A stretch of 64,000 nt of DNA from Stomorhina lunata (Eukaryota > Arthropoda > Insecta > Diptera > Rhiniidae). Both the position numbers and the translations under genes were made by a program. This document shows positions 55,430 through 64,000 of the stretch, in pieces (positions within the stretch are counted from its first letter, which is position 1; the number at the start of each line of letters is the position of its first letter). The stretch spans positions 21,628,701 to 21,692,700 of the forward strand of contig OW121741.1 in NCBI GenBank assembly GCA_933228675.1, written 5' to 3'. The notes under the pieces are model-generated. The model searched no databases and had not been told where the DNA came from. It saw only the letters and a list, made by a program, of their open reading frames with translations.

Positions 55430-56218
55430 CATGAATGATAGGCTAAATTTCTACCTTTCTAAAATATCCAATTGGGGTCTTTCCAATAGGGTCGATTTCA
55501 ACGCTCGAAAGACCCAATGTTGTGTGTTAACACACAAACGCGCTACGAACAATTTTGCATCATCTGTAAGTATGGGTGGTAAAAAAATATTGAGGAATTA
55601 GAAGCTCTTGATGTTCTAGGCAAGGCAATTCAGTGTGATGTCCGTTGGCCTAATCACGTTTTTCAATTGTCGAAAGAAGCATTCATGTGTCTCGGCTTTC
55701 TAAAGCGGTGTAAGAAATAATTCACTCCAACTGATCTTCTTAATATCTATAACACTTATATCCGACCGAAAATGTAATACAACTCTCATGTATGGGCCGG
55801 TGCTTCAAAGTCTATTTTGAAGCTTCTCGACCGTGTGCAAGAGAGGGCGAAGGTTCTTATCGGTGACAGTAGGGTAGCCAACTCTACTGCCTCATTGGAG
55901 CATCGTCGTAATGTGGGCTGTGTTTCACTGTTCTATCGCTACTATAATGTCATGTGCTCAAACGAAATTAGGGATATTGTTCCTGAAACCCGTACATTTC
56001 TTCGTTGCACACGCTACTCAGCAAGGACTCATCCCTTTGTAGTCGATGTTCCAGTGGATCGCATGACGCACTATAGAGAAAACTTGTTTTTTTTAGCCGC
56101 ACAGCTCGAATGTGGAAAAAACTCAGTCTTCCCCTCTAATTATGATATCCAAAGGATCCAGTCGAATATCCACAAACACTACTCCCTCTATCCTCCTTCC
56201 CACGACCTTTTTTCCTAG
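55430..56218 (+). pseudogene. Jockey-like LINE polymerase C-terminus (LINE-D)
   Basis: From about 55450, frameshifted sequence reads SNWGLSNRVDFNARKTQCC-like, LEALDVLG and CDVRWPNHVFQLSKEA, then LLNIYNTYIRPKM, SHVWAGASKSI. The open frame 55817-56218 gives KLLDRVQERAKVLIGD, SLEHRRNVGCVSLFYRYYN, TRYSARTHPFVVDVP and FPSNYDIQRIQSNIHKHYSL with a natural stop after HDLFS. This is the thumb and tail of jockey-type ORF2 ('LLDRVQ-RA--LI...SLxHRRxVxxLSLFYRY...AHPF'). The last 134 codons are uninterrupted. The upstream polymerase is truncated. Confidence 0.85.
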
Positions 56219-56222
56219 TTCC

Positions 56223-56246
56223 AGCACAATGCATATGCATTGTGCT
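56223..56246. repeat. Perfect 24-bp palindrome
   Basis: The half-site AGCACAATGCAT is followed immediately by its exact complement. It sits 5 bp after the stop of the jockey-like frame. It could be a protein-binding site or a byproduct of element ends; nothing else identifies it. Confidence 0.8.
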
Positions 56247-56429
56247 ACCAGGTGCACAAACAACACTGTCTCTTTCTTGTAAATTCCTACCAAATGCTTT
56301 CAAAGTGTGCGTGTCATATAGAGGTAAGTCAACAATTTTCGCTGGCATACCTCTACAGTGGCAAAGATTTTTGGTTCGGCCTTCAGTAGATCATCGTTTC
56401 ATATGGGATTTGGAAACATTATATTAAGA

Positions 56430-57126
56430 ACTTGCCGTAAGCATTTGCTTGAAAAAGGTTTTCAGTCGCACGATGATGACATTTGTGCGCTTCTAAGTTT
56501 TGCATCTTGTACCGCCAACAAGTCAATGTTATAACGCGACATTTCACGCCTAAGCTGTTCTTACTTTCTTTTCTTACTTTGTATAATGTGTGCACATTTC
56601 GCAAACTTCAAGTGTTCCTTCATGAATATATTAGATTTTATAGTCCGATATCTTCGGATAGATTTGGTTTCATTCATCATAATGTTCTCGCATATATTAG
56701 GCCATTCCAAAGTTCATGTGCCAGCTGTCGTAGCAGGGGGATTTCTCGCATTATTACCCCTTGGAGTAGTATTTTGTGTAATGTTGTTGCTTTAAATGCT
56801 TAAAACATCGTAAGTGCTAAGTCGATAGGTGATGAGTCCAAAGACACAAGCCACATTTGTATAGCGAGTCGTTCGATCCGAGACAGACGCCCACTCACAG
56901 CCGCAACTAACATGTTGAACAGACGATGCAGTTACGTACTTTAGCAATACAATTGTCTTAGACCCTTGGACCAAATACGTTAAAATTACTTCAAGATAAC
57001 TCCCTCTCATATTAGCCCCGGGTTGTTTACCGAATCTTCGCTTAAGTTACCTGGATGTACCACGAGGAGGCTAAAGTAAGAACGTGTAGTTGGAGACGCC
57101 AGGCTACAACTGCAGCCCATTACATC
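56430..57126 (-). mobile_element. LINE-A copy: leader and start of endonuclease
   Basis: On the minus strand the leader runs from about 57126 (TGCAGTTGTAGCCTGGCGTC). It continues through VSDRTTRYTNVACVFGLITY and RLSTYDVLSI (57010-56792) to an AAGTCC-like endonuclease start reading MRNVHTLYKV with EMSRYNIDLLA-type sequence (56604-56440). It is truncated there, so the catalytic part of the endonuclease and all of the polymerase are missing. Confidence 0.78.
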
Positions 57127-57176
57127 TCCAAGTCTTCTTCTGTTATCCTTGACTCCCAGTGGAGCATAGGGCCGCA
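57127..57176 (-). mobile_element. Isolated LINE-A 3' terminus
   Basis: TTCTTCTGTTATCCTTGACT and CCCAGTGGAGCATAGGGCC is the complement of the family's last 40 bases (ALCSTGSQG plus stop). It is wedged between a minus-strand and a plus-strand leader, so the three pieces form a rearranged junction. Confidence 0.8.
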
Positions 57177-57670
57177 ACATTTCCAGTTACCAGGTTGGAA
57201 CTATATCCAATTCCTACTCTAACCTCCTCGTGGAACATCCTTGTAACCTGAGCAACCTAATAAAAGGCGCGGTAAATAATCCATGCGGGATTCTAGGTCA
57301 GGTCTAATGTGAGAGGTAGTTATCTTGGAGTCATTCCAATTTATTAGGTCTAAAGGTCTAAGATAAATATAATTGATTAAATACGAAACATCAGCGCCTG
57401 TTTAATACTTAAGTTGCGGCTTCAAGCTAGCGTCTGTCTCGGACCGAACGGCTCACTATACAAAAGTTTCATGTGTGATTACCTATCAACTTAGCATTTT
57501 AAGCATGGAATCAACATTACAGAATATACTATTCCAAGCGGAAATCATGCGAGAAATCCCAATGCACCAGGAAATCCGACAGCTGGCGCGAGTATTATAA
57601 ATGTTCTTTACGAAAACATTCCGATGAATGAAACACATGCTCCACTGGGAGTCAAGGATAATAGAAAATG
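57177..57670 (+). mobile_element. LINE-A copy: leader joined to extreme 3' end
   Basis: The leader (CAGTTACCAGGTTGGAACTA, TTCCTACTCTAACCTCCTCG) and the diverged leader frame (NHARNPNAPGN-like, YENIPMNET-like) run to about 57628. The next bases are GCTCCACTGGGAGTCAAGGA, the family 3' terminus. Everything between is deleted, leaving a miniature of about 0.5 kb. Confidence 0.78.
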
Positions 57671-58739
57671 CTAATTCTATTGATTCCAATCTCGTATGTT
57701 TCTGATCAACTATTCTAATTCCAATCGTTGTGTCTTTGTGTCAAATAGGATAAAAATCGAGAAATCATCGAAAATTATCACAAGACAGACAGGACGTATA
57801 GTTTCAGTGAAAAAGCATAAAGAGCTTAACAAAACTTCGGTACAAGAACTAAATGGGAATGATATAGAAATCCCCAATCAATGAAGACTTTAAGATGAGT
57901 AGTGCTATCCTTCCATAGTTAACTCTTCTTAAAATATTAGGCATGACCAATCCGAGCAAAGTTCAGCTCAAATTAAAAATATTTTGAGGTTCGAATAGCC
58001 TTAAACTATGTATGTTCTTTCTGTATCCACAAAGTGACAGTAAGATGAGAAAGTCTTTTTTCAAAATCAACAATGGCAACGCTGCCCGAGCTAAAGATAA
58101 TGAGAGTGTGCAAGTGAACATAATTGAATTGTTATCATTTCCACCAACAACAAACGGATGCAGTAGTTGAAAACTTTCGTTCTCTGTCATTCTGACGTTT
58201 GGTCTATCGAACGTTCAGATTATTTCAGAGTATGTGTATGTGTCGCCCCAATGTTGGAGAGAGCTTATGAGAAGAGCAAGAGAAATCTATAACTTTATTA
58301 GTTTCGCTAGATGTTTAGAACAAATTAAAAACTTAAATATTATAAACTAGTGAAAAGCTTGCAAGTTTCTTTAGGTTTTTTTTTTAAGAGGCATAGAAAA
58401 TGCATTTGGAATTTGGAAACAGGGGCGTATTGTTTTGAATAAAAAAATATTAATTACAAAATTAGTACGTGGAAGTGTCGATGTTCTATAAAGTTGAACG
58501 ACCTGGGGTCTTACATAAGTTAAAGCATTTTCTTTTTTAAGTTTTTTTTTAACTTGTAGAAAAAAATTTTGAAATGTAAATGACCCTAAAGATTCGTAAT
58601 TATTTTCAAGATTTACAATGAATCAATTAATAATGAATGGGAATTCATAGTTCTAAACCCGATCTGTTTTGCACGTTATCATAGATGATCTTCTAATCAG
58701 ATTTCCTATGTCATTAGGGGACTGGCCCTCGGGCCTCCT
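57671..58739. other. AT-rich intergenic sequence, no gene seen
   Basis: Frames at 57696-57884 and 57963-58190 are short and unrecognised. No repeat signature. Confidence 0.5.
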
Positions 58740-59510
58740 ATATATATACCTGATTATACCTATCAGCCTAATCCAATCGACCAACTTTCAAGTTCTGAGT
58801 TGATTATTATGCATTCCGAGTTCACTTGTAATCTTTGTTGACATCATCTAGAGCCGCTCCTGGCCATTTTCCAACCACTCTCTACGAAGCTATAGAATAC
58901 TGCAAGCCTATGTTTTCCTTCTTCCTTATGCAATCGACTAAGTTTTCGGTTTTGAGTTGGAAAGTTAGGATTACACTCCAGAAGCCTTCAAAGCATGAAT
59001 TCCGTATCCAATCGACCTAATTTCTAGTTGTGAGTTAAAAAGTTAGAACTACTCTCGTAGAGCCTTCCGCGTCCGCTGGAATTGAATTCAACAGTGTGTC
59101 CTAGGTGTGTTGATAGCATCCAGAGCCCGTTCCTGGTCATTCCTCAACCGCTTTCCACGTAGCTATAGAATACTGTTTGCCTATGTTGGAAAGTTAGAAT
59201 CACTCTCCTCGAGGCTCATTATGATGCATTCCGCTTCCACTGGAATTGAATTCACGCGTATGTTCTGGGTCTCATCTTTGTTGAAAACATCCAGACCCGT
59301 TCTTGGCCATTCCTCAACCTCTCTCCACGAAGCTTTAAAATACTGCAAGCCTTTGTTTTCCTTCTTCCCCATCCAATCGACTAAGTTTTCGGTTTTGAGT
59401 TGGAAAGTAAGGAGTTGGAAAGTAAGTAAGTCTCCAGAGTATCAATTCGGTGTCCTATAGAATTCAAGAAATTCTCGCGTGTGCTCCGTATCTGATCTGA
59501 TATCATCCAA
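58740..59510. repeat. Tandem repeat of about 170-270 bp, three units
   Basis: CCTGGCCATTTTCCAACCAC / CCTGGTCATTCCTCAACCGC / CTTGGCCATTCCTCAACCTC occur near 58858, 59130 and 59302. Each is followed by CACGAAGCTATAGAATACTG-like sequence, and GTTTTCGGTTTTGAGTTGGA occurs at about 58942 and 59387. CATTCCGCTTCCACTGGAAT-like sequence also recurs. Plus-strand frames (59107-59460) follow the repeat and are not a recognised protein. Confidence 0.8.
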
Positions 59511-60298
59511 CAGAATGTTTAATCACGAAGTCTATGAGCTCGATTCGTCGCTAGAAACAGCCCGCATTAAGATAGATGCCAGATAGATGCATGAGGGCTA
59601 GGATATACACCAAAGATGGCCTTGTCAATGATAATCTAAAGAATGATACCTTCTACCCCATCTCTGTTGATGACCACCATTACAACGATGCGTTTGACGA
59701 GGTCTGCAAAGACTTTTGGAACAGTGTTATTTCTAGATTAAGGTTTCCTTAGCAGTGGAAGATCGATGCTATTTTTTAGAAATTCCCTCTGCTTGACAGT
59801 CAGAGTTTTCTAATCAACTTATTAGATCTCTCAATGATTCTAAGAGCTTTTCATCCCTCATTACAACTCTTTTATAAGGGCCCATTAATGGGTGGGGAAC
59901 CAGCCACATAAATAGATGACGAGGAACCCCTTTCCATGAGTGGGTGGTTTGGGGAAAATCAAATATCTCCCGCGGACCAAACAGGTAGTAGTGGGTGTCA
60001 AGCGTTATCCGTTCCATGTTCTTTCGGTCCTCAGTCGATTGTAAACGTTAGACTGTGTTTCAACGGTGCCTGGCGGATATCTTAACGCCTCCGCTTGTAT
60101 CCAGTTGCTCTCAGTTTTCCGGGGACTACGACGTGAGCGATACTCGTGGGATTCAAAATTGCATTCCACACAAAAACTAACAAAAACCAAATAAACTCTT
60201 GGAGGACAGCTTCAGGGTCAGACGAGATACGCCAGGGAGGGACAATATTGACAAACTGACTCTCAGCGACATTAACGCGGACATATTCTATCAGGAGA
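59511..60298. other. Mixed sequence, no gene assigned
   Basis: GC content rises toward 60000. Several overlapping frames of 60-75 codons exist on both strands; none matches a family I know. It may be the leader of the degraded ORF that follows. Confidence 0.4.
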
Positions 60299-61553
60299 GA
60301 CAACTTCTGACGGACTTGGAGGAGATGGGGGGGAGGTCTATTGGACGATCTGGACTCCTCTCATACCGGAGCCACACAGATTCTAGGGGACGTCTCGCTT
60401 TAGTCGAATTCGGAACTTAAGGTAACTGCAATCTCAACTTCTGGTCGATCTCAGTCAGGATCTCCTTTACGATCTCTGACTACTCCATCAGGAGAGGCAA
60501 CTACTAACGGAATGATCAGATGGAGGGGGGTCTCGCTTGAGCCGGATTCGGAACTTGAGGTTAATGTGATCTCAACTTTCGGCCGATCTCAGTCGGGATC
60601 TCCTTTAGGATCTCGAGCTCCGTTGGTCGGAAATAGCTAAAAAGAACCGTCTGGCTCTACTGGCTCTCCTGATACTACTCGGTGCTCAGCAGCTGTCTCG
60701 CTGGACTCGGACGTGGAGGCTGAGTCATGGTTCAGCGAGATCCCCTTTGAGATCTTTGGTATGAGTGGTGAAGGAGAGCCAGGTCAGCCTAACTGTACCG
60801 ACGTCACCCAGGCTTCTGCGGTTATCCCGCTAGATTCTGACACAGAGAGCGGAGATATGGACTTTTGGTCAGGACAAGGCAAGATCCCCTCAAAGATCTT
60901 CGGCTTCAGTGGTGAAGAAGCACCAGGCCAGTTTGGCTCCGGAAGCCCAGATAGGTCAGCTTAACTGTACCGATAGCACCGATGTCACTCAGATCTTTGC
61001 GGTTATCTCGCTAGATTCTGACACAGAGTGCGATATTACGGTTGTATCGACATCTGGTCAGGGTAAGGCAAGATATACTTAAAGATCTTTAGATTTATTG
61101 GTGAAGGAGAACCAGGCCGATCTAATCTCCCCCCACCTCCCATGGGACGGTTAGTGTGGCAGGACACTGTGGTGGATGCATTGCCACAGGTTAAGCAAAA
61201 ACCCGACCGAACTAAATTTGCCATGGCGGAGTGCGGTACTAAGAGTTCTTTGACCTATCTTAAAAAAGATGGCCGACAAAGATTCTTTGCTGCTCGATGT
61301 AAACGAGAGGAATAAGCTAAAGAAGCACAGGCTGAGCGTAGCTAAACTCAAGAGAATTAACAGCTCTACCAAAGACATCTTGGGCATCTTCTCCAGTTTT
61401 ATCAAGCGAGGTGATGCTGGTAGATCCACAGCGTCCAGTAAAGGTCCTGTTGGGAAATCGGTGAATGCTGGTAGCTCTGCTACACCAAGCAAGATCGAAG
61501 AGCATGGAATTCTTAAATATGCTTGGTCTTTGACCTTAACAAGTTGTAAATAA
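60299..61553 (+). pseudogene. Degraded ORF with acidic Ser-rich repeats, possibly a LINE ORF1
   Basis: GC-richer than anything else here. One frame from about 60300 to 60964, broken by TAG near 60401 and TAA near 60639, carries repeated blocks. These are SNSELKVTAISTSGRSQSGS, EPDSELEVNVISTFGRSQSG, SLDSDVEAESWFSEIPFEIF with GMSGEGEPGQ, and PLDSDTESGDMDFWSGQGKI with PSKIFGFSGEEAPGQ. A second part (about 61128-61317) reads MGRLVWQDTVVDALPQVKQK, PDRTKFAMAECGTKSSLTYL. It then shifts frame into NERNKLKKHRLSVAKLKRIN, SSTKDILGIFSSFIKRG and a Ser/Gly/Lys tail to a stop at 61551. A gag-like ORF1 of a LINE is my best guess; no zinc knuckle is visible. A decayed host gene is the alternative. Confidence 0.45.
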
Positions 61554-62520
61554 AGGCCATTTAAGAAAGTAAGTAAGTTATTACGATGTGTCTCCCTTTA
61601 CCTCACAAATTTCGGTTAACAATGAACTTTCGATATGCCACGCCTCTGTTTGCTTTGACTTAAATGACATTAATTCATAACGATTTCTGTCTGCACATGC
61701 CAAATAAGTTGACGCCTTAATTTTATATATTTTTTTCTATATATGTATGTATGTTTGTAAGTATGTATATAAATAGTAAAAAATTTTATTCTAAGACCAT
61801 TTATCCTCTGATAGGAGTGTATGAATTAATTGGAAATGTCTGCTTTGCTTAATTTGTTGCAAAATTATATAAATTTGCCCTTTTTTGTAGTTGTTAGCCA
61901 AGTTTACAACAAAGTTGTAAAAGCTTTTTCTAACCCTTGCCTCCTCTCAAAAACATTGTCTGTGGGCACAACAGTTGCCCAACAATTGGCGAGATTTGTC
62001 CATGATTGCTATTTGGTTGCATTTACAGATACCAGATACATTTATATACCTTTTGTTTGCTTTAAGTCTGTCTAACGAAATTATCGTTAGAAGTTTGTTC
62101 TATCTTAATATCTATAAATTCTAAAATTTCGCAAAGCCACAGAAAAATTCATTTGGCACTGAAAATTGCTTTAGACAGCGGACAGGGGGGGCTTAAGCGT
62201 AAATAAATAAATTTAAATTGGCAGCAAAAAATAAAAAATTCAAAAAAGTTGTTACACGTGTAATGTTAACAACACCTTTGTTGTCCAATCAGAAAATTTT
62301 GTAATAAAAAAATGTATGCCCCAGCATTAATTTGCTTTAGAGTTTAGTTTAATTGTTCAGAACTTTTGTGTAAGATAATTAATATTTATGATTTTGTTTA
62401 TTTCATTTATTAAAAAAAAATAATAATTGTAATTTTTAAAAGTAAGAGGAAAAATTCTATTGTAAATGAAAATTTAATGTTGTAAACATAATCACGACAG
62501 CAGGCTACACGAACACAGAC
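61554..62520. other. AT-rich intergenic sequence, one unconvincing frame
   Basis: The 81-codon plus frame at 61830-62075 (NLLQNYINLPFFVVVSQVYN, then VGTTVAQQLARFVHDCYLVA) has mixed composition but no recognised family and no splice signals I would rely on. Nothing else found. Confidence 0.4.
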
Positions 62521-64000
62521 TACAAATCTTCCTATCGTCATTTTTTCTATAGAAAAATCTTCCTATCGTAATTTTTTCTATAGAAAAATCTTTCTATCGT
62601 CATTTTTTCTATAGAAAAATCTTTCTATCGTCATTTTTTCTATAGAAAAATCCTCCTATCGTCATTTTTTCTATAGAAAAATCCTCCTATCGTCATTTTT
62701 TCTATAGAAAAATCTTCCTATCGTCATTTTTTCTATAGAAAAATCTTCCTATCGTCATTTTTTCTATAGAAAAATCTTCCTATCGTCATTTTTTCTATAG
62801 AAAAATCTTCCTATCGTCATTTTTTCTATAGAAAAATCTTCCTATCGTCATTTTTTCTATAGAAAAATCTTCCTATCGTCATTTTTTCTATAGAAAAATC
62901 TTCCTATCGTCATTTTTTCTATAGAAAAATCTTCCTATCGTCATTTTTTCTATAGAAAAATCTTCCTATCGTCATTTTTTCTATAGAAAAATCTTCCTAT
63001 CGTCATTTTTTCTATAGAAAAATCTTCCTATCGTCATTTTTTCTATAGAAAAATCTTCCTATCGTCATTTTTTCTATAGAAAAATCTTCCTATCGTCATT
63101 TTTTCTATAGAAAAATCTTCCTATCGTCATTTTTTCTATAGAAAAATCTTCCTATCGTCATTTTTTCTATAGAAAAATCTTCCTATCGTCATTTTTTCTA
63201 TAGAAAAATCTTCCTATCGTCATTTTTTCTATAGAAAAATCTTCCTATCGTCATTTTTTCTATAGAAAAATCTTCCTATCGTCATTTTTTCTATAGAAAA
63301 ATCTTCCTATCGTCATTTTTTCTATAGAAAAATCTTCCTATCGTCATTTTTTCTATAGAAAAATCTTCCTATCGTCATTTTTTCTATAGAAAAATCTTCC
63401 TATCGTCATTTTTTCTATAGAAAAATCTTCCTATCGTCATTTTTTCTATAGAAAAATCTTCCTATCGTCATTTTTTCTATAGAAAAATCTTCCTATCGTC
63501 ATTTTTTCTATAGAAAAATCTTCCTATCGTCATTTTTTCTATAGAAAATTCTTCCTATCGTCATTTTTTCTATAGAAAAATCTTCCTATCGTCATTTTTT
63601 CTATAGAAAAATCTTCCTATCGTCATTTTTTCTATAGGAAAATCTTCCTATAGTCATATTTTCTATAGAAAAATCTTCCTATCGTCATTTTTTCTATCGA
63701 AAAATCTTCCTATCGTCATTTTTTCTATAGAAAAATCTTCCTATCGTCATTTTTTCTATAGAAAAATCTTCCTATCGTCATTTTTTCTATAGAAAAATCC
63801 TCCTATCGTCATTTTTTCTATAGAAAAATCTTCCTATCGTCATTTTTTCTTTAGAAAAATCTTCCTATCTTGATTTTTTCTATAGAAAAATCTACCTATC
63901 TTGATTTTTTCTTTAGAAAAATCTACCTATATTGATTTTTTCTATAGAAAATCTTCCTATCTTGATTTTTTCTATAGAAAAATCTTCCTATCGTCATTTT
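62521..64000. repeat. 31-bp palindromic minisatellite array, runs off the window
   Basis: About 47 tandem units with an exact 31-bp period. Each unit is the perfect 16-bp palindrome TTTTTCTATAGAAAAA plus a spacer reading TCTTCCTATCGTCA. Most central units are identical. Variants (TCTTTC, TCCTCC) cluster at the left edge, and TCTTGA/TTTAG variants appear at 63840-63970. The palindrome centre CTATAG and its A/T arms are shared with the 43-49 kb array. The right boundary is outside the window. Confidence 0.97.

Noticed and set aside
56483..56803. 106-codon plus-strand gene
   Set aside because: Opposite-strand shadow of the LINE-A leader and endonuclease start.
60005..60303. Minus-strand genes around 60.1 kb
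   Set aside because: Overlapping frames on the same stretch with no family signature; the plus strand holds the better coding signal downstream.
61830..62075. 81-codon plus-strand gene
   Set aside because: Unrecognised, surrounded by noncoding AT-rich DNA, no supporting signals.
62521..64000. CRISPR array (31-bp period)
   Set aside because: Pure tandem repeat without variable spacers.

Overview
This window is AT-rich eukaryotic nuclear DNA with no complete host gene. Long A/T tracts, short degraded reading frames, RTE- and jockey-type LINE remnants, DD41D mariner copies, tRNA-derived SINEs and many satellite arrays suggest a dipteran, probably a calyptrate fly. That assignment is inference from element style, not from a diagnostic gene. 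I see no bacterial operon, phage module, CRISPR array, rRNA gene or intact tRNA gene.

Layout. 0.4-3.6 kb: two arrays of one 29-bp minisatellite in opposite orientation around a 0.63-kb spacer. 4.6-15.5 kb: LINE fragments of at least three families on both strands, one carrying a 310-bp tRNA-derived SINE with clear target-site duplications, then a mariner-type scrap. 17.0-20.6 kb: a degenerate tandem repeat of about 494 bp interrupted by a DD41D mariner, then a third divergent transposase remnant. 21.8-24.2 kb: a satellite of about 170 bp. 25-28 kb: the 3' end of an RNase H-bearing LINE and a tandem repeat of about 430 bp. 28-37 kb: AT-rich DNA with inverted-repeat elements, a second deleted DD41D mariner beside a small MITE, a second RNase H LINE copy, and two copies of a 0.75-kb unclassified repeat. 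37-42 kb: a LINE split by a SINE, a 1-kb foldback element with hAT-like ends and 8-bp target duplication, and more degenerate tandem repeats. 43.2-49.3 kb: a 6-kb array of about 200 palindromic 29-bp units built from two higher-order copies of about 2.6 kb. 50-57.7 kb: LINE endonuclease remnant, a 152-bp satellite, a non-repetitive stretch, and a cluster of LINE copies reduced to their 5' and 3' ends. 58.7-61.6 kb: a tandem repeat and a GC-richer degraded ORF with acidic repeats. 62.5-64 kb: a 31-bp palindromic minisatellite running off the end.

Nothing here works together as a pathway. The window reads as a transposon graveyard and satellite reservoir, either intergenic or within a very large intron. 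The notable signals are the related palindromic minisatellites, the hAT-like foldback element, the nested SINEs, the repeated internal deletion of one LINE family, and a few short stretches (42.2, 53.3 and 53.7 kb) that look unlike the repeats around them.
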